Shown: positions 23,401 to 31,342 of the stretch, piece after piece
Layout of the letters: every line of letters begins with the position of its first letter
Position numbering within the stretch: position 1 is the first letter of the stretch
Source: Galeopsis tetrahit
Lineage: Eukaryota > Streptophyta > Magnoliopsida > Lamiales > Lamiaceae
Length of the DNA stretch: 64,000 bases
Assembly (NCBI GenBank): GCA_963675135.1
Contig: OY776120.1
Location: 20,488,001-20,552,000, forward strand
Direction: 5' to 3'
Translations under genes and position numbers: made by a program
Notes under the pieces: generated by a model
Databases searched by the model: none
Told to the model about the DNA's origin: nothing
What the model saw: only the letters and a program-made list of their open reading frames with translations

Positions 23401-23603
23401 TAGCACAGGTTGCTAATCGTGCAGGAACAAAGATATTGTGTCCTGAAGAACCTAATTGGGAACCTCCAAGACTGGAAAGTGGAGAACCTGATTACAAAGA
23501 GATCAACAACATTATTGCTGAGATTATCAAGGAAGAAGGAATCACTGATCATCAACATATGATGGATATCAAAGCAAGGATGTATGTTGCATTCAGAATC
23601 TGA
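20493..23603 (+). CDS. Copia-1 extra ORF downstream of pol (Sirevirus env-position protein)
   Basis: An uninterrupted 1036-codon frame in the position where Sireviruses carry an extra, often called env-like, gene. The start ATG at 20493 is the first in frame and matches the N-terminus of the homologous broken ORF in Copia-2. Residues about 20-255 look globular and share FLxxxP...EFxxxLx with Copia-2. About 315-450 is Pro/Ser/Thr-rich and about 580-670 is acidic. About 675-830 is a predicted coiled coil (LLKKQNAELQAKLEAAVQ). A Lys/Glu-rich stretch holds a 16-residue duplication, and a C-terminal part (about 905-1036) is rich in aromatic residues. I see no signal peptide or clear membrane segment, so nothing in the sequence supports an envelope function. 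It is intact while gag and pol are broken. What it does is unknown. Confidence 0.85.
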   Translation: MATINIINEANQVAGTFDSNLWMRKKGIFLENAVYFNGRHSAENQAILTMCEECGLRKFLESFPVNVYEPEAVEFYLQLQGDKDGVHSMLAGHKVTITRDILEVMLDLPQGPVDILTYKAGEEKECVGRWSGIETETLTNLKKDVLPTGLQFLMDIAGKCLLGQHHSQDALSSFKIRIMAAIIDRVQGDWQGFFLERLMTEKEKVLFDEDTMEFSLKSKLGFGNKLSFLLPQLVKKPYWSNPKKFHHGKFLMKKESVQFEQENPLEHSQEIEAEESGASMYQSEDDQTEVRSKSRHDPSSTTLRRGRSATAASEPTVRFVETVVQSSSDEQEVSVPSPIAVHKRTKPRSVRRKLVVVSPTPSDSEPSQTEPQNPQPSCSGGSDHYFSETQNTPHSSPQHTNFEPTSIPTPQHPTSPQPSPHQSPIQVHAHSTEHEFEPSTEPIDISSSPEPEFITPKPADLIEYTICDKEDRIRIDLRIALLKQFPGLDESSVEFEKLLRIGTWVYLKRSTLKESLAIMEGMRGASIFDDWEAEQMQAAGVNSFLELVTPESVVLLVERLTGIKYTVEKIATPNSDEDLFSEEKGLDETETAAETDFMEIDEDIVNATEVFENTVVIEETEVVENQDVNAEELESIPIHSTDPIEDVEEQIRTGSVEKESDISEFELLKKQNAELQAKLEAAVQMFQEATERMNKMHSEHSYEKVMEYTMSKIFDLHRVQEKNLSQVLHKKLEQHISSLKEWHDEAKKGEDRTRQVMEQTQSQQAQLVVSQDELRAKIHMLNEKLKQRKQQKQQGQEIVEKRPDIAGSSSQRKRKLVLSDEEQQEEEAGRMTRSNSKMKAVMTSEEEENLKKKMKAVMTSEEEENLKMKKEKDVKFLKTRFDNRVAALKKKMNAQKKAEGKQFDKDFQDENFVDFIVLTEHMEYWKNLKKKWQIANFIVKKFGDHSSKEAKFIDFEEFMLNIDQEFWEDIAQVANRAGTKILCPEEPNWEPPRLESGEPDYKEINNIIAEIIKEEGITDHQHMMDIKARMYVAFRI
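22731..22742 (+). other. Internal polypurine tract inside the extra ORF of Copia-1
   Basis: AAAAAGGGGGAA matches the PPT before the 3' LTR (23827-23839). It encodes part of AKKGE. The same tract at the comparable position in Copia-2 (44618) also encodes AKKGE. It could prime extra plus-strand DNA synthesis. That role is inferred. Confidence 0.6.
23004..23099 (+). repeat. 48-bp in-frame tandem duplication in the extra ORF
   Basis: Two copies, starting at 23004 and 23052, encode MKAVMTSEEEENLKKK and a one-residue variant. Near-identity at the DNA level means a recent duplication in the lysine/glutamate-rich part, keeping the frame. Confidence 0.92.
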
Positions 23604-23840
23604 AGATGCAGAATGAAGATGAAGGACAAGCTCAGAAGATAACATTTCTATCCTTAATCTTTATTTTTATATTTTGTGATCATTTCATATTTTGTTAGTA
23701 TGTGTAATATGTGAAATATCTGATTTGATTGTGAATATGATATGAATTTCTGAATTGATGAACTGTTATGATTGACTACATACTTAACTACTCATTTATT
23801 AACATTTAAGTAGTTTTGGCTTCATCAAAAAGGGGGAAAT
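23604..23840 (+). other. Copia-1 3' untranslated region and polypurine tract
   Basis: AT-rich sequence ending in AAAAAGGGGGAAA (23827-23839), one base before the 3' LTR. This is the primer site for plus-strand synthesis and matches the Sirevirus PPT form. Confidence 0.9.
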
Positions 23841-25543
23841 TGTTGGGATATGAATCCTTGAAACAATGTTCTAGTTGATGAAAGTATGTTTTGATGGCCA
23901 AAAGCAACTTAAAGTTAGTAATATATGTGGTTCTAAGTCATCTGAATCTAAGCTTACTAATCTGATGAGAGACTTAAATTGAGATTACTGATCTTAATGG
24001 TATCTGAAGTAAGTTTACTGATCCTATGAAGTAATATTAAGAATAAAATTACTGATCTTAACTGAGTAATATTGGAATAAGATTACTGATCTGAGTATGG
24101 AAACTGAGAATAATTTTAGTGATCTTATATGAGATATTTGAAATCTGAGTTACTGATCTGATGTACTTACTGATCTGATATGCTTACTAATCTTATATGT
24201 AAGTTACTGATCTTAGTATTAACTGATCTTATATAAAAGTTATATATTGAACTTACATGAGTTACTGATCTTATGAGTTACTGATCTTATTGGTTACTGA
24301 TCTGATATATGAACTGTTAGGAACTAAGCTGATGTTTTGGATTGTATAGACAGCTTATAGTGTAGGACTTAGATATACTCATCTGTATATAGTTCAGTTG
24401 ATGTATAGATAGGTTTTATATGTGTAAAGTTGTATTTTGTTGTATTCAGCATTGTAAAGTTCAGAACAGTAAAATCAGAACACTAGATTAGAAATAGATT
24501 AGAAGAAGATCAGAAGACTAATGAAGACTCAGAAGGCTACTTCAGAATAAGAAGACTTCAAAGAAGAGTTGAAGAAGAGCTTAGAAGAAATCTGGAGAAG
24601 TTTTGAACAGTTTTAAGTTACTGTGCTGATTGAATCAGAAGAGTAAAAATCAGCAGAGTAAAATCCGAAGAGTAAAAATCAGAACAGTAAGTTACTGTGC
24701 TGATTTGTTGAAATTGAAGAATAAGTTTGGAAAGCTTATTTAAAGTGTAACTGAAGATATTTGAAGATATGCTGACTTGGAAGGAAGCTACAAAGTCGGT
24801 TACAAGAAGTAGTTACAAAAACAGTTTAGAGTTAGTTGAGAGTTAGTTCACAAACTGCTAACTGTCATACTAAGTTCTATAAATACTGTATGATCTCCTA
24901 CTGCTGAAGACTACTGAAGCAATTACTGATCTTAGAGAATTCAAGAGCAAGTCTACAAGCAAGAACTCACAGAGTTGAAGGAGATTGAAGAAGAAGAAGC
25001 CACTGAATTGAAGAGAAGAATCAAAGGCTATTCACAGAGAAGTTTTACTTTTCAAGTTTAAGTTTGTATGTTGTAAAACAAGTATGCTAGTTACTTGAAA
25101 AATTACTAGTAGATCGAAGATATACCTGGTGGTATAATCGAAAAGATCAAAGTCTTAATCTTGGGACTTTAAGCCACAAGAAGCTCAAGAAGAGTAATAA
25201 AACTTCACAACTGGAGTTGTGAGAGTGGATGTAGACATTTGTCGAACCACTATAAAATTCTGTGTTCTTTACTTTTCTGTTTGATATTTGTTTGGTATTT
25301 GTTAAAACAAGAACAGTAGAATTTATTAAGTAAAGATCTAAAGAAAAGTTGAGTATAAACTGGTAAGGCCCATATTATTCTGAAAGTACTGATCTGAGCT
25401 AAGTAAGCCTAGTACAGTACATAAGAAGACTAAATTCCACATTGCATATTCTGATATTTTGAAAGAATTTTAAAAGTCTATTCACCCCTCCCCTCTAGAC
25501 TTTTACTAGCTTAATCAATCTTAACTCAACTTTGGGACCAACA
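23841..25543 (+). repeat. Copia-1 3' LTR
   Basis: 1703 bp from TGTTGGG to CCAACA, followed by the TSD GTTTT. Compared with the 5' LTR I count about five substitutions, a 14-bp loss and a 4-bp gain. TATA box at 24878-24885. Confidence 0.95.
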
Positions 25544-25548
25544 GTTTT

Positions 25549-25719
25549 AGTGATGAATAGTAAGTGAAACATTGACAACATATACAATTGTCACTAATGA
25601 TAACACCTTATGGTATTTTGTAACATAATAAAAAAATTGTCACTAAATGTGTGTTTTTAGTGACAAAAATTCAAATGTCACTAATTTTTTTGTCACTAAA
25701 TATGATTTTTTTTGTAGTG
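25549..25719. mobile_element. CACTA C, right end
   Basis: It completes the ~110-bp array unit cut by Copia-1, with TTGTCACTA motifs. It ends in TTTTTTTGTAGTG at 25719, the reverse complement of a CACTACAAAAA terminus. The next bases, GTC (25720-25722), would be the TSD. It lies inside the transposase-associated coding region of CACTA A. Confidence 0.65.
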
Positions 25720-25945
25720 GTCGTTGGATGTACTGTACTCCTAGATTGGTTTTAGGAAATGTGAATGTGGAATTTTATAATGAACTCGTGTTATTTGTTG
25801 AATTTGCAAAGCGCCACCCACATTACATGATTGGAGATTGCATTAGGTGTCCGTGTAATGCTAAGAAATGTAAGAATAAGCAATATAAAGAGATTGATGA
25901 GGTCCTAGTACATATTGTGAAGAATGGTTTCGTCGAAAGGGACCT
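25720..25945 (+). pseudogene. Transposase-associated domain of CACTA A (truncated)
   Basis: It reads RWMYCTPRLVLGNVNVEFYN and then IRCPCNAKKCKN, the transposase-associated (Transpos_assoc) domain at the N-terminus of CACTA TNP2 transposases, with W, Y and the CPC...C cysteines. The expected residues before RW are displaced by the insertion of element C. After KNGF the frame shifts and coding passes straight into the DUF4216 part. The entire TNP2 catalytic core between these two regions is deleted. No active transposase is possible. Confidence 0.8.
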
Positions 25946-26704
25946 GGTGGTCAATCGAAGAAGACAAAGAAGGAAGTGCCATATAAGAAGATGTACTACC
26001 TTCCTATCATTCCGTCTGGGTATGCATCGAGAAAGGCGACTACCAACAGTGGCGTCTGCGTTAGCAGTGCGAATTACAATGCAGATGCAAGTGATTCCTC
26101 GTGGGTGTTACGGGAAGTCGTCGAAGTAGAATATCCAGGATATCCAGCAAAGACTGTAGTGTTGTTCAAGTGTCATTGGTTTAATTCAGGCCATTTAGGA
26201 AGAAGAATTCATCCGGAGTACAAGCTCGTTGATGTTAGTTCGAAAAGGACGTATATTGGGGATGATCCATTTGTATTTGCCCATCAAGTATCTCAAGTAT
26301 ACTACTGCACATATCCCGGAGCTCCACGTGGTTATGAATGGCACGCTGTTTGCAAAGTAAAGGCAAGGTCAATGGTAGAAGTCCCTAAAAAGGACAAAAA
26401 TACTGAAGATGAATCTCCATTTCAAACAGAACAAATAGAGACTCCAACTGAAGTCTTTACGGGAGATTTCAATCTTTCAGTAGCCTTAACGGCTGCAAAT
26501 CCCCAATTAATCGACATTGAAAACGATAGTGGAGGTGAAGAGGAGGGGGATGAAGATGAGGATGAAGAGGAGAATGAAGATGAGGATGAAGAGGAGAATG
26601 AAGATGAGGAAGAGGAGGAGGATGATGACGAGGAGGATAAGGAGGAGGATGAGGAAGATGATGAGGAGGAGGATAAGGATGAAGACGATGAAGATGAAAA
26701 TTAA
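25946..26704 (+). pseudogene. DUF4216 domain of CACTA A with polyacidic tail
   Basis: The frame, counted from the ATG at 25976, is 242 codons and reads upstream into WFRRKGPGGQSKK without a stop. The DUF4216 core EVEYPGYPAKTVVLFKCHWF, DPFVFAHQVSQVYYC and WHAVCKVKARS are the C-terminal domain of CACTA TNP2 proteins. The last 60 or so residues are almost only Glu and Asp. The related ORF in B (28574-29155, minus) has the same core and a similar acidic end, so the tail belongs to the family. The frame is open, but it is a piece of a deleted transposase. Whether it is expressed is unknown. Confidence 0.85.
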
Positions 26705-27084
26705 TTCAATTAATGTAATGTATTTATTTTTATTTTATAAAAGTTAATTAATTATTTATCATTTAGGTACAAATTATAAAAATTAAATTTACTATAAATA
26801 TAAGCCACAACCAATATATTTATTAATATATGTGGAATAAATGAATTTCGTGATTTTTTTAAAAAAAAAATTAGTAAAAAAAGTTTAAATATGCATATTT
26901 CAGAATTTTAATAAAAATGTTAAAATTAAAATTTAAATATATAAATTATAAAAATTTAATTTAATATAAATATAAGTTAAACAATATATTTATTAATATA
27001 TGTGAAATAAATATAATTTGTGATTTTTTTTTTTTAAAAATGGGTCGAAAATGAGTACATATACAATTAATATTACAACTATAA
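26705..27084. other. AT-rich segment of CACTA A after DUF4216
   Basis: Two diverged copies of a roughly 190-bp unit (ATATATTTATTAATATATGTG at about 26814 and 26983) follow the DUF4216 stop. TACATATACAATTAATATTA at about 27057 is shared with E and F at the same place. No gene. Confidence 0.55.
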
Positions 27085-27165
27085 ACAAAAAACAGACTTG
27101 TCCGAGTGGTAGGCGCCCACACACCTGGGTTCGAGTCTTAGCAAGGCCGAAATGTTGGCCAATTT
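27085..27165 (+). other. tRNA-like segment (A/B boxes) in CACTA A
   Basis: TTGTCCGAGTGGTAGGCGCC resembles the pol III A box of Leu/Ser tRNAs. GGGTTCGAGTCTTAGC 35 bases later resembles the B box. It cannot fold into a full tRNA that I can draw, so it is not called as a tRNA gene. It is probably an old SINE-like insert. The same module sits at the same place in B, E and F. Confidence 0.6.
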
Positions 27166-27186
27166 ATTACAAAATGCTACAATATC

Positions 27187-27211
27187 GGGTCGGGTCGGGG
27201 CCGGGTCGGGG
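27187..27211 (+). other. G-quadruplex-capable tract in CACTA A
   Basis: Five runs of three or four G separated by two bases (GGGTCGGGTCGGGG and onward), a canonical G4 pattern on the plus strand. It lies between the tRNA-like segment and the subterminal repeats. Confidence 0.75.
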
Positions 27212-27244
27212 CCTCCTCGGTCCCACCCATTTTTTTTTTAATTA

Positions 27245-27712
27245 TTTTGTTTTACCGACGGAATTTCCGTCACTATAAAGGCGATGGATATTCTGTCGGT
27301 ATAATCTGTCCCTATATTACATCCGAAATAAATGTTATCAAAATTAATTCTATCGGAATTTAATTTATTTTTTAATTATTTTTATTAATAATTACCGACG
27401 GAATTACCGACGGAATATTGACCCGGTTTATTAAACAGGTTGTCCGGATTACCAACGGAAATATTCCATCGGAAAACACGACTGAAAATATCCGTCGGTA
27501 ATGGCGACGGAATTAAAAATTCCGTCGGTAATGGCGACGGAATTAAAAATTTCGTCGGTAATGGCGACGGAATTAAAAATTCCGTTGGCAAAAAATGCCG
27601 ACGAAGGAAATGGAGACAGATAATATTCTATCGATATTTCCGTCAGAATGCAAACCGGCCGACGGAAATTCCGTCGGTAAATCCATCTCTAAAACGCGTG
27701 TTTTTTGTAGTG
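27245..27712. repeat. CACTA A right subterminal repeats and terminus
   Basis: Many copies of CCGACGGAA and its complement TTCCGTCGG, often as palindromes. A perfect-to-near-perfect 30-bp unit is repeated three times at 27491-27580. It ends in GTTTTTTGTAGTG at 27712. The inverted CCGACGGAA motifs are the likely transposase-binding sites of the A/B family. Confidence 0.85.
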
Positions 27713-27993
27713 GTTTAAGCCTCCCACAAAATCTGAAAAACAATTAATGTCGTACTTGTACACGAGAATCTTCACCCAAAGAGAGTTGGGTTCAACTCGA
27801 ATCCTCTAAAGCCATTTACTAAGAAGATAGATATTAAAGAGACCGATATTCTTTACACCCAATCTGCCTTGCAATTTGGGCTTGCACAAGTCGTCCCATG
27901 CCACCCACGGGATTTTTTTTTCTCATCCACGCACCCCCATAAGAAGTCTCTATGTATTTTAACTAACTACCTCAAAGTATTTTTAGGAATGTG
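27713..27993 (-). pseudogene. L1-type LINE ORF2, downstream part
   Basis: The minus strand reads FLWGCVDEKKKIPWVAWDDL and then LQGRLGVKNIGLFN and LSKW, the conserved region after the RT in plant L1 ORF2 proteins. It continues the reading of 48673-49818 across the CACTA B insertion. It carries stops and is a fossil. The rest of ORF2 is cut off by CACTA A at 27712. Confidence 0.85.
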
Positions 27994-28002
27994 ATACACT
28001 AC

Positions 28003-28190
28003 AAAAAACACACGTTTTGCCGACGAAAATTTCTCGACCAAAATTCCGTCTGAAAAATTCCGTTGGTGCTAACCTCATCGGTAAGGATTACCGACGAAAT
28101 TTTTTATTCTTCTAACCGGGTCTATATTCCGTCGGTGCTCGGCCCGGACCCGACTCGGACCCGGGCTGGACCTGACCCGACTTGCGAGAT
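28003..28190. repeat. CACTA B left subterminal repeats and C-rich tract
   Basis: TTGCCGACGAAA, ATTCCGTC and TTACCGACGAAA motifs lie inside the TIR. They are followed by a C-rich stretch (GGCCCGGACCCGACTCGG, about 28139-28183), the reverse complement of A's GGGTCGGG tract. Confidence 0.75.
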
Positions 28191-28194
28191 TTTA

Positions 28195-28290
28195 ATTCTG
28201 GCCAATATATATTTGGCCTTGCTGGGACTCGAACCCCCGGGTGTGTTACTTGTTCATAGTTGTAATATTAATTGTATATGTACTCATTTT
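28195..28290 (-). other. tRNA-like segment in CACTA B
   Basis: On the minus strand GGGGGTTCGAGTCCCAGC is a perfect B-box form, followed by AAGGCC as in A. The A-box half is replaced by unrelated bases (GAACAAGTAACACACC). Upstream, TACATATACAATTAATATTA matches A. This is a decayed copy of the shared module. Confidence 0.55.
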
Positions 28291-28573
28291 CGTCCCATTT
28301 TTTTTTTTAAATCACAAAATTAATTTCTTTCGCATACATTAATAATTAAATTCTTAATCTATCTTTATTGTAAATTTAATTTTTATAATTTTTATATTTT
28401 AAATCTTATTTTTTAAAAATTTTATTAAAATTCTAAAATATTCATATTTTTACTATTTTTTTTTTAAATTCCAAAAAATTAATTTGTTTTCAAACTTTTT
28501 AGTTGTAACTTAATGATAAATAAACCTTTTTAAATTGTACGTACATCTCATAAAATAAATAGCTTACATTAAT
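28291..28573. other. AT-rich 3' flank of DUF4216 in CACTA B
   Basis: Non-coding AT-rich sequence, homologous in composition and order to 26705-27084 of A in reverse. No gene. Confidence 0.5.
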
Positions 28574-31265
28574 TTAATATTCATCTTCTTCATCTACATT
28601 TTCATTATTTGCCTCATCTTTCTCCTCCTCTTCTTTCTCTTGCTCTTCCTCTCCATCCTCCTCTTCTTTTTCATCCTCTTCCTCATTTTCACTATCGTTT
28701 TCAATTTCGATCAATTGTGGATTTGCAGCCGTCAAGTCTACGTGAATATTCAAATCTCCCGTAAAGACTTCAATTCGAGTCTCTATTTGTTCCGTTTGAA
28801 ACGGAGAATCATCTCCATTGCTCTTTTCCTTTTTAGGGACTTCTACCATTGATCTTGCCTTTACTTTGCAAACAGCGTGCCATTCAATATTACTACGTGA
28901 TCGTACTGGATACTTGCAGTAGTATACTTGAGAAACTTGATGGGCAAATACAAATGGATCATTCCCGCTATAGCTCCTTTTCAGATTAACATCCACGAGT
29001 TTGTACTCCGGATGAATCCTTGTTCCTAAAGGTCCTGAATCAAACCAATGACACTTGAACAACACTATAGTCTGTGCTGGATATCCCGGATATTCTACTT
29101 CAACGACTTCGTGCAACACCCCAAAGTAGTCACTTGCATCTGCATTGTAGTTCACATGTTAATGCAAACACCATTGTTGGTAGTCGCTTTTCTTGATGCA
29201 TTCTCGGATGTATGAAATCTGTAGCCATTCACAATATAGCCGTTGTAAGTCTTTACACGACGTAGTGGTCCTTTGCTGAGATCCCTTAAGAATCGACTCT
29301 CAAAATCGTGTGACCGTCCCTATACTGTTCAAATAATTAACATTAATTATGAATCATATTTATTTACGTAAAATTAAGGAAATGGTACTCACATAACGTT
29401 GGAAACATCGGGCAAAATCACGTTGAAGACGAGCATCTATATCTGTATCTGGGATGTTTTGTTCTGTTCGTTGTAGTTCTTGAGTATACATCCTAATTCA
29501 CAACATCCAACCACAATTAATATTAAATTACATAAATGAAGTAGTTAGTAATAATTTTCTTAGATGATAAAAATATGAAATACTTACTCAATGTAATGAT
29601 GAACTTCATCACAATTCAATAACACATACGTTTGTGCTCTGCCTCTCTGTTCGTCTCCCAATCTCGTTCAGTGAATTTTCCTATAGGTTCTCCCTTAGAC
29701 TTGAATACAGACAGCATTCCATCGACCTCTTCACCGATATTGTCTGTACCTCTACAACCGTAGTTACGTGGTTCACTTCTCAACCGAGTGTTGACATGGT
29801 CTTCAAAATAATAAGAACAAAACATGTCAACCCCTTCATTCAAATATGCATTAACAATCGATGCTTCCACATTTGCCTTTTGTTTAGCATTGCGTTTCAA
29901 GTTGTGGAGATATCTGATATATATAAAAAAAAATTAAGTGAACATGCATGTATAATAAAAAATGAAGCAAGTAAGAGTTTACATTTCAAATGGGTACATC
30001 CACCTGTACTACACTGGACCACCAATTCTGGCTTCATACGCTAGGTGAATGGGTAAGTGTTCCATCGAGTTGAAGAAGCTAGGCGAAAAAATTCGTTCCA
30101 ACATACACAAAATCACTAGAATGTCTTGCTCCAAATGAATCATACCATCGATCTTGATCGTTGAAGATGTTAAATCTCTAAAAAAGAGACTTAATTCAGT
30201 GATAGCCCTCCACACATTGAGAGGAACAAGGTCTCGGAACGCAATCGGTATCAAGCGCTGGATAAAAACATGACAATCGTGACTCTTCATCCCTGCAACC
30301 TTACCCCTGTTTATGTATGCGCATCGACTCAAGTTTGACACGTAGTTGTCTGGAAAGTTCAACTCGTGAATCCAACGACACAGTTGTTGTTTCTGTGGCT
30401 TATCCAGTGTGTAGAAAGCCTTTGGATATTTACCTGTACTAGGATCATTTTTCAACTCTTCACGACGATAATAAATGTTCAACTCTTCCCGAGACTTTGG
30501 AGTGTCTTTCGTCTTTCCTTCTGTGTTCATGATTGTGTGGAACACATTATCAAACACATTATTCTCAATGTGAATCACGTCCAAATTGTGTCGGATCAAC
30601 AGTAAACTCCAGTATGGTAAATCCCAAAAAATACTCCTTTTATTCCAACCACCTGGGATTCGACTGTTGTGTTTAGCTGCATTTTTCTCTGTAGACTTTT
30701 TCAAACCCGTCCACTGAATCTCAGGTAACAACATTTGTCCTGTATGATGAATAAATAATAAATAACATTAGAAGAAATTATTAAAAAATATACGTATAAT
30801 ATTAGATCAAATAATTGTATAATTAAAATACCGTTTCGAATGGGCGGTCGATTGTTTGTAACTATTGTATTCTTCTAAATGGATGATCTCGAACTTTCGG
30901 TGATTATCGAACCATGTAACTTTCCTACTCTTCTGAAGACTGAAAGCTTCAGAATGCTCCATACAATACGGACATGCTTGCAACCCTGTCGTTTTCCACC
31001 AAGACAACATAGAATATTGAGGAAAGTCGCTAATGGTCCACAATACAGCAACACGCATCGTGAAATTCTGTTTTCTGAACACATCATATGTTTGGACACC
31101 ACTTTCCCATAAAAAGATCAAGTCTTTTATAAGAGGCTGGAGATAAACATCAAGTTTTTCCTCTGGATTCGACGGACCGGGCACCAATACAGTCAGAAAC
31201 ATTGTTTGAGGTTTCAAGCACATCCATGGAGGAAGATTATACGGAGTCGGTATCACTGGCCACAA
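28574..31265 (-). pseudogene. CACTA B TNP2 transposase (N-truncated) with DUF4218 and DUF4216
   Basis: Minus-strand blocks in order. 31265-30830: TNP2 core (YNLPPWMCLKPQTMFLTVLV, QNFTMRVAVLWTISDFP, ACPYCMEH). An apparent intron follows (about 30830-30740). 30739-30009: RHNLDVIHIENNVFDN and then DUF4218 (GMKSHDCHVFIQRLIP), ending in a TAG at 30009-30011 inside the conserved GGPVxYRWMYPFE. 29915-29616: ASIVNAYLNEG, PRNYGCRG, with a frameshift near 29640. Exons at about 29500-29391 and 29326-29160 (NGYIVNGYRFHT) follow. A one-base loss near 29158 precedes the DUF4216 frame (28574-29155), with an acidic tail. The N-terminal transposase-associated domain and first part of TNP2 are missing; the upstream neighbour is the end of the Ptta gene. 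Inactive as it stands. Confidence 0.88.
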
Positions 31266-31342
31266 AGAATAATGTGGTTGATGACACCCATTACGTTCGG
31301 GTCCGAAAAAGCAGTGGAGGATACAGAGGTCTGCGATGCACG

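Larger units (their letters stand above)
1610..25543 (+). mobile_element. Copia-1: Sirevirus-like Ty1/Copia LTR retrotransposon
   Basis: Two long LTRs (1713 and 1703 bp) begin TGTTGGG and end CCAACA. They are flanked by a perfect 5-bp TSD GTTTT (1605-1609 and 25544-25548). A PBS follows the 5' LTR and a polypurine tract precedes the 3' LTR. The interior has gag with UBN2-type region and CCHC knuckle, pol in Copia order (protease, integrase, RT, RNase H), and a large extra ORF after pol, the layout of the SIRE/Maximus lineage. About 10 kb of its 24-kb span is CACTA D, inserted in pol. Removing D leaves about 13.9 kb. By eye the LTRs differ by about five substitutions and two indels, so insertion was recent. 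gag and pol carry inactivating changes, so it looks non-autonomous. Confidence 0.95.
25720..27712 (+). mobile_element. CACTA A, right-hand portion (deletion derivative)
   Basis: It runs from the C insertion point to a terminus GTGTTTTTTGTAGTG at 27712. It contains a transposase-associated domain fused closely to DUF4216 with the whole TNP2 core missing, a tRNA-like segment, a G-rich tract and CCGACGGAA subterminal repeats. Its terminus and subterminal sequence match the left end of B in reverse, so A and B are one family. Its left end is outside the window. It is inserted in the LINE. Confidence 0.8.

Noticed and set aside
20493..23603. Calling the extra ORF an envelope glycoprotein
   Set aside because: The position fits the Sirevirus env-like gene, but no signal peptide, membrane segment or cleavage site is visible.
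26517..26747. Arg/Met-rich frame overlapping the DUF4216 acidic tail
   Set aside because: It is the out-of-frame reading of the GAGGAGGAT repeat.
27085..27165. A tRNA gene in CACTA A
   Set aside because: A- and B-box-like strings are present, but no full cloverleaf with matching acceptor stem can be drawn. It recurs as a decayed module in other CACTA elements.
27491..27580. CRISPR-like array
   Set aside because: Three adjacent 30-bp repeats without spacers in a plant transposon end; these are subterminal repeats.
27385..27718. Short frames on both strands across 27385-27718
   Set aside because: They translate the 30-bp CCGTCGG repeat (GNGDGIKN and similar). They are repeat products, not genes.
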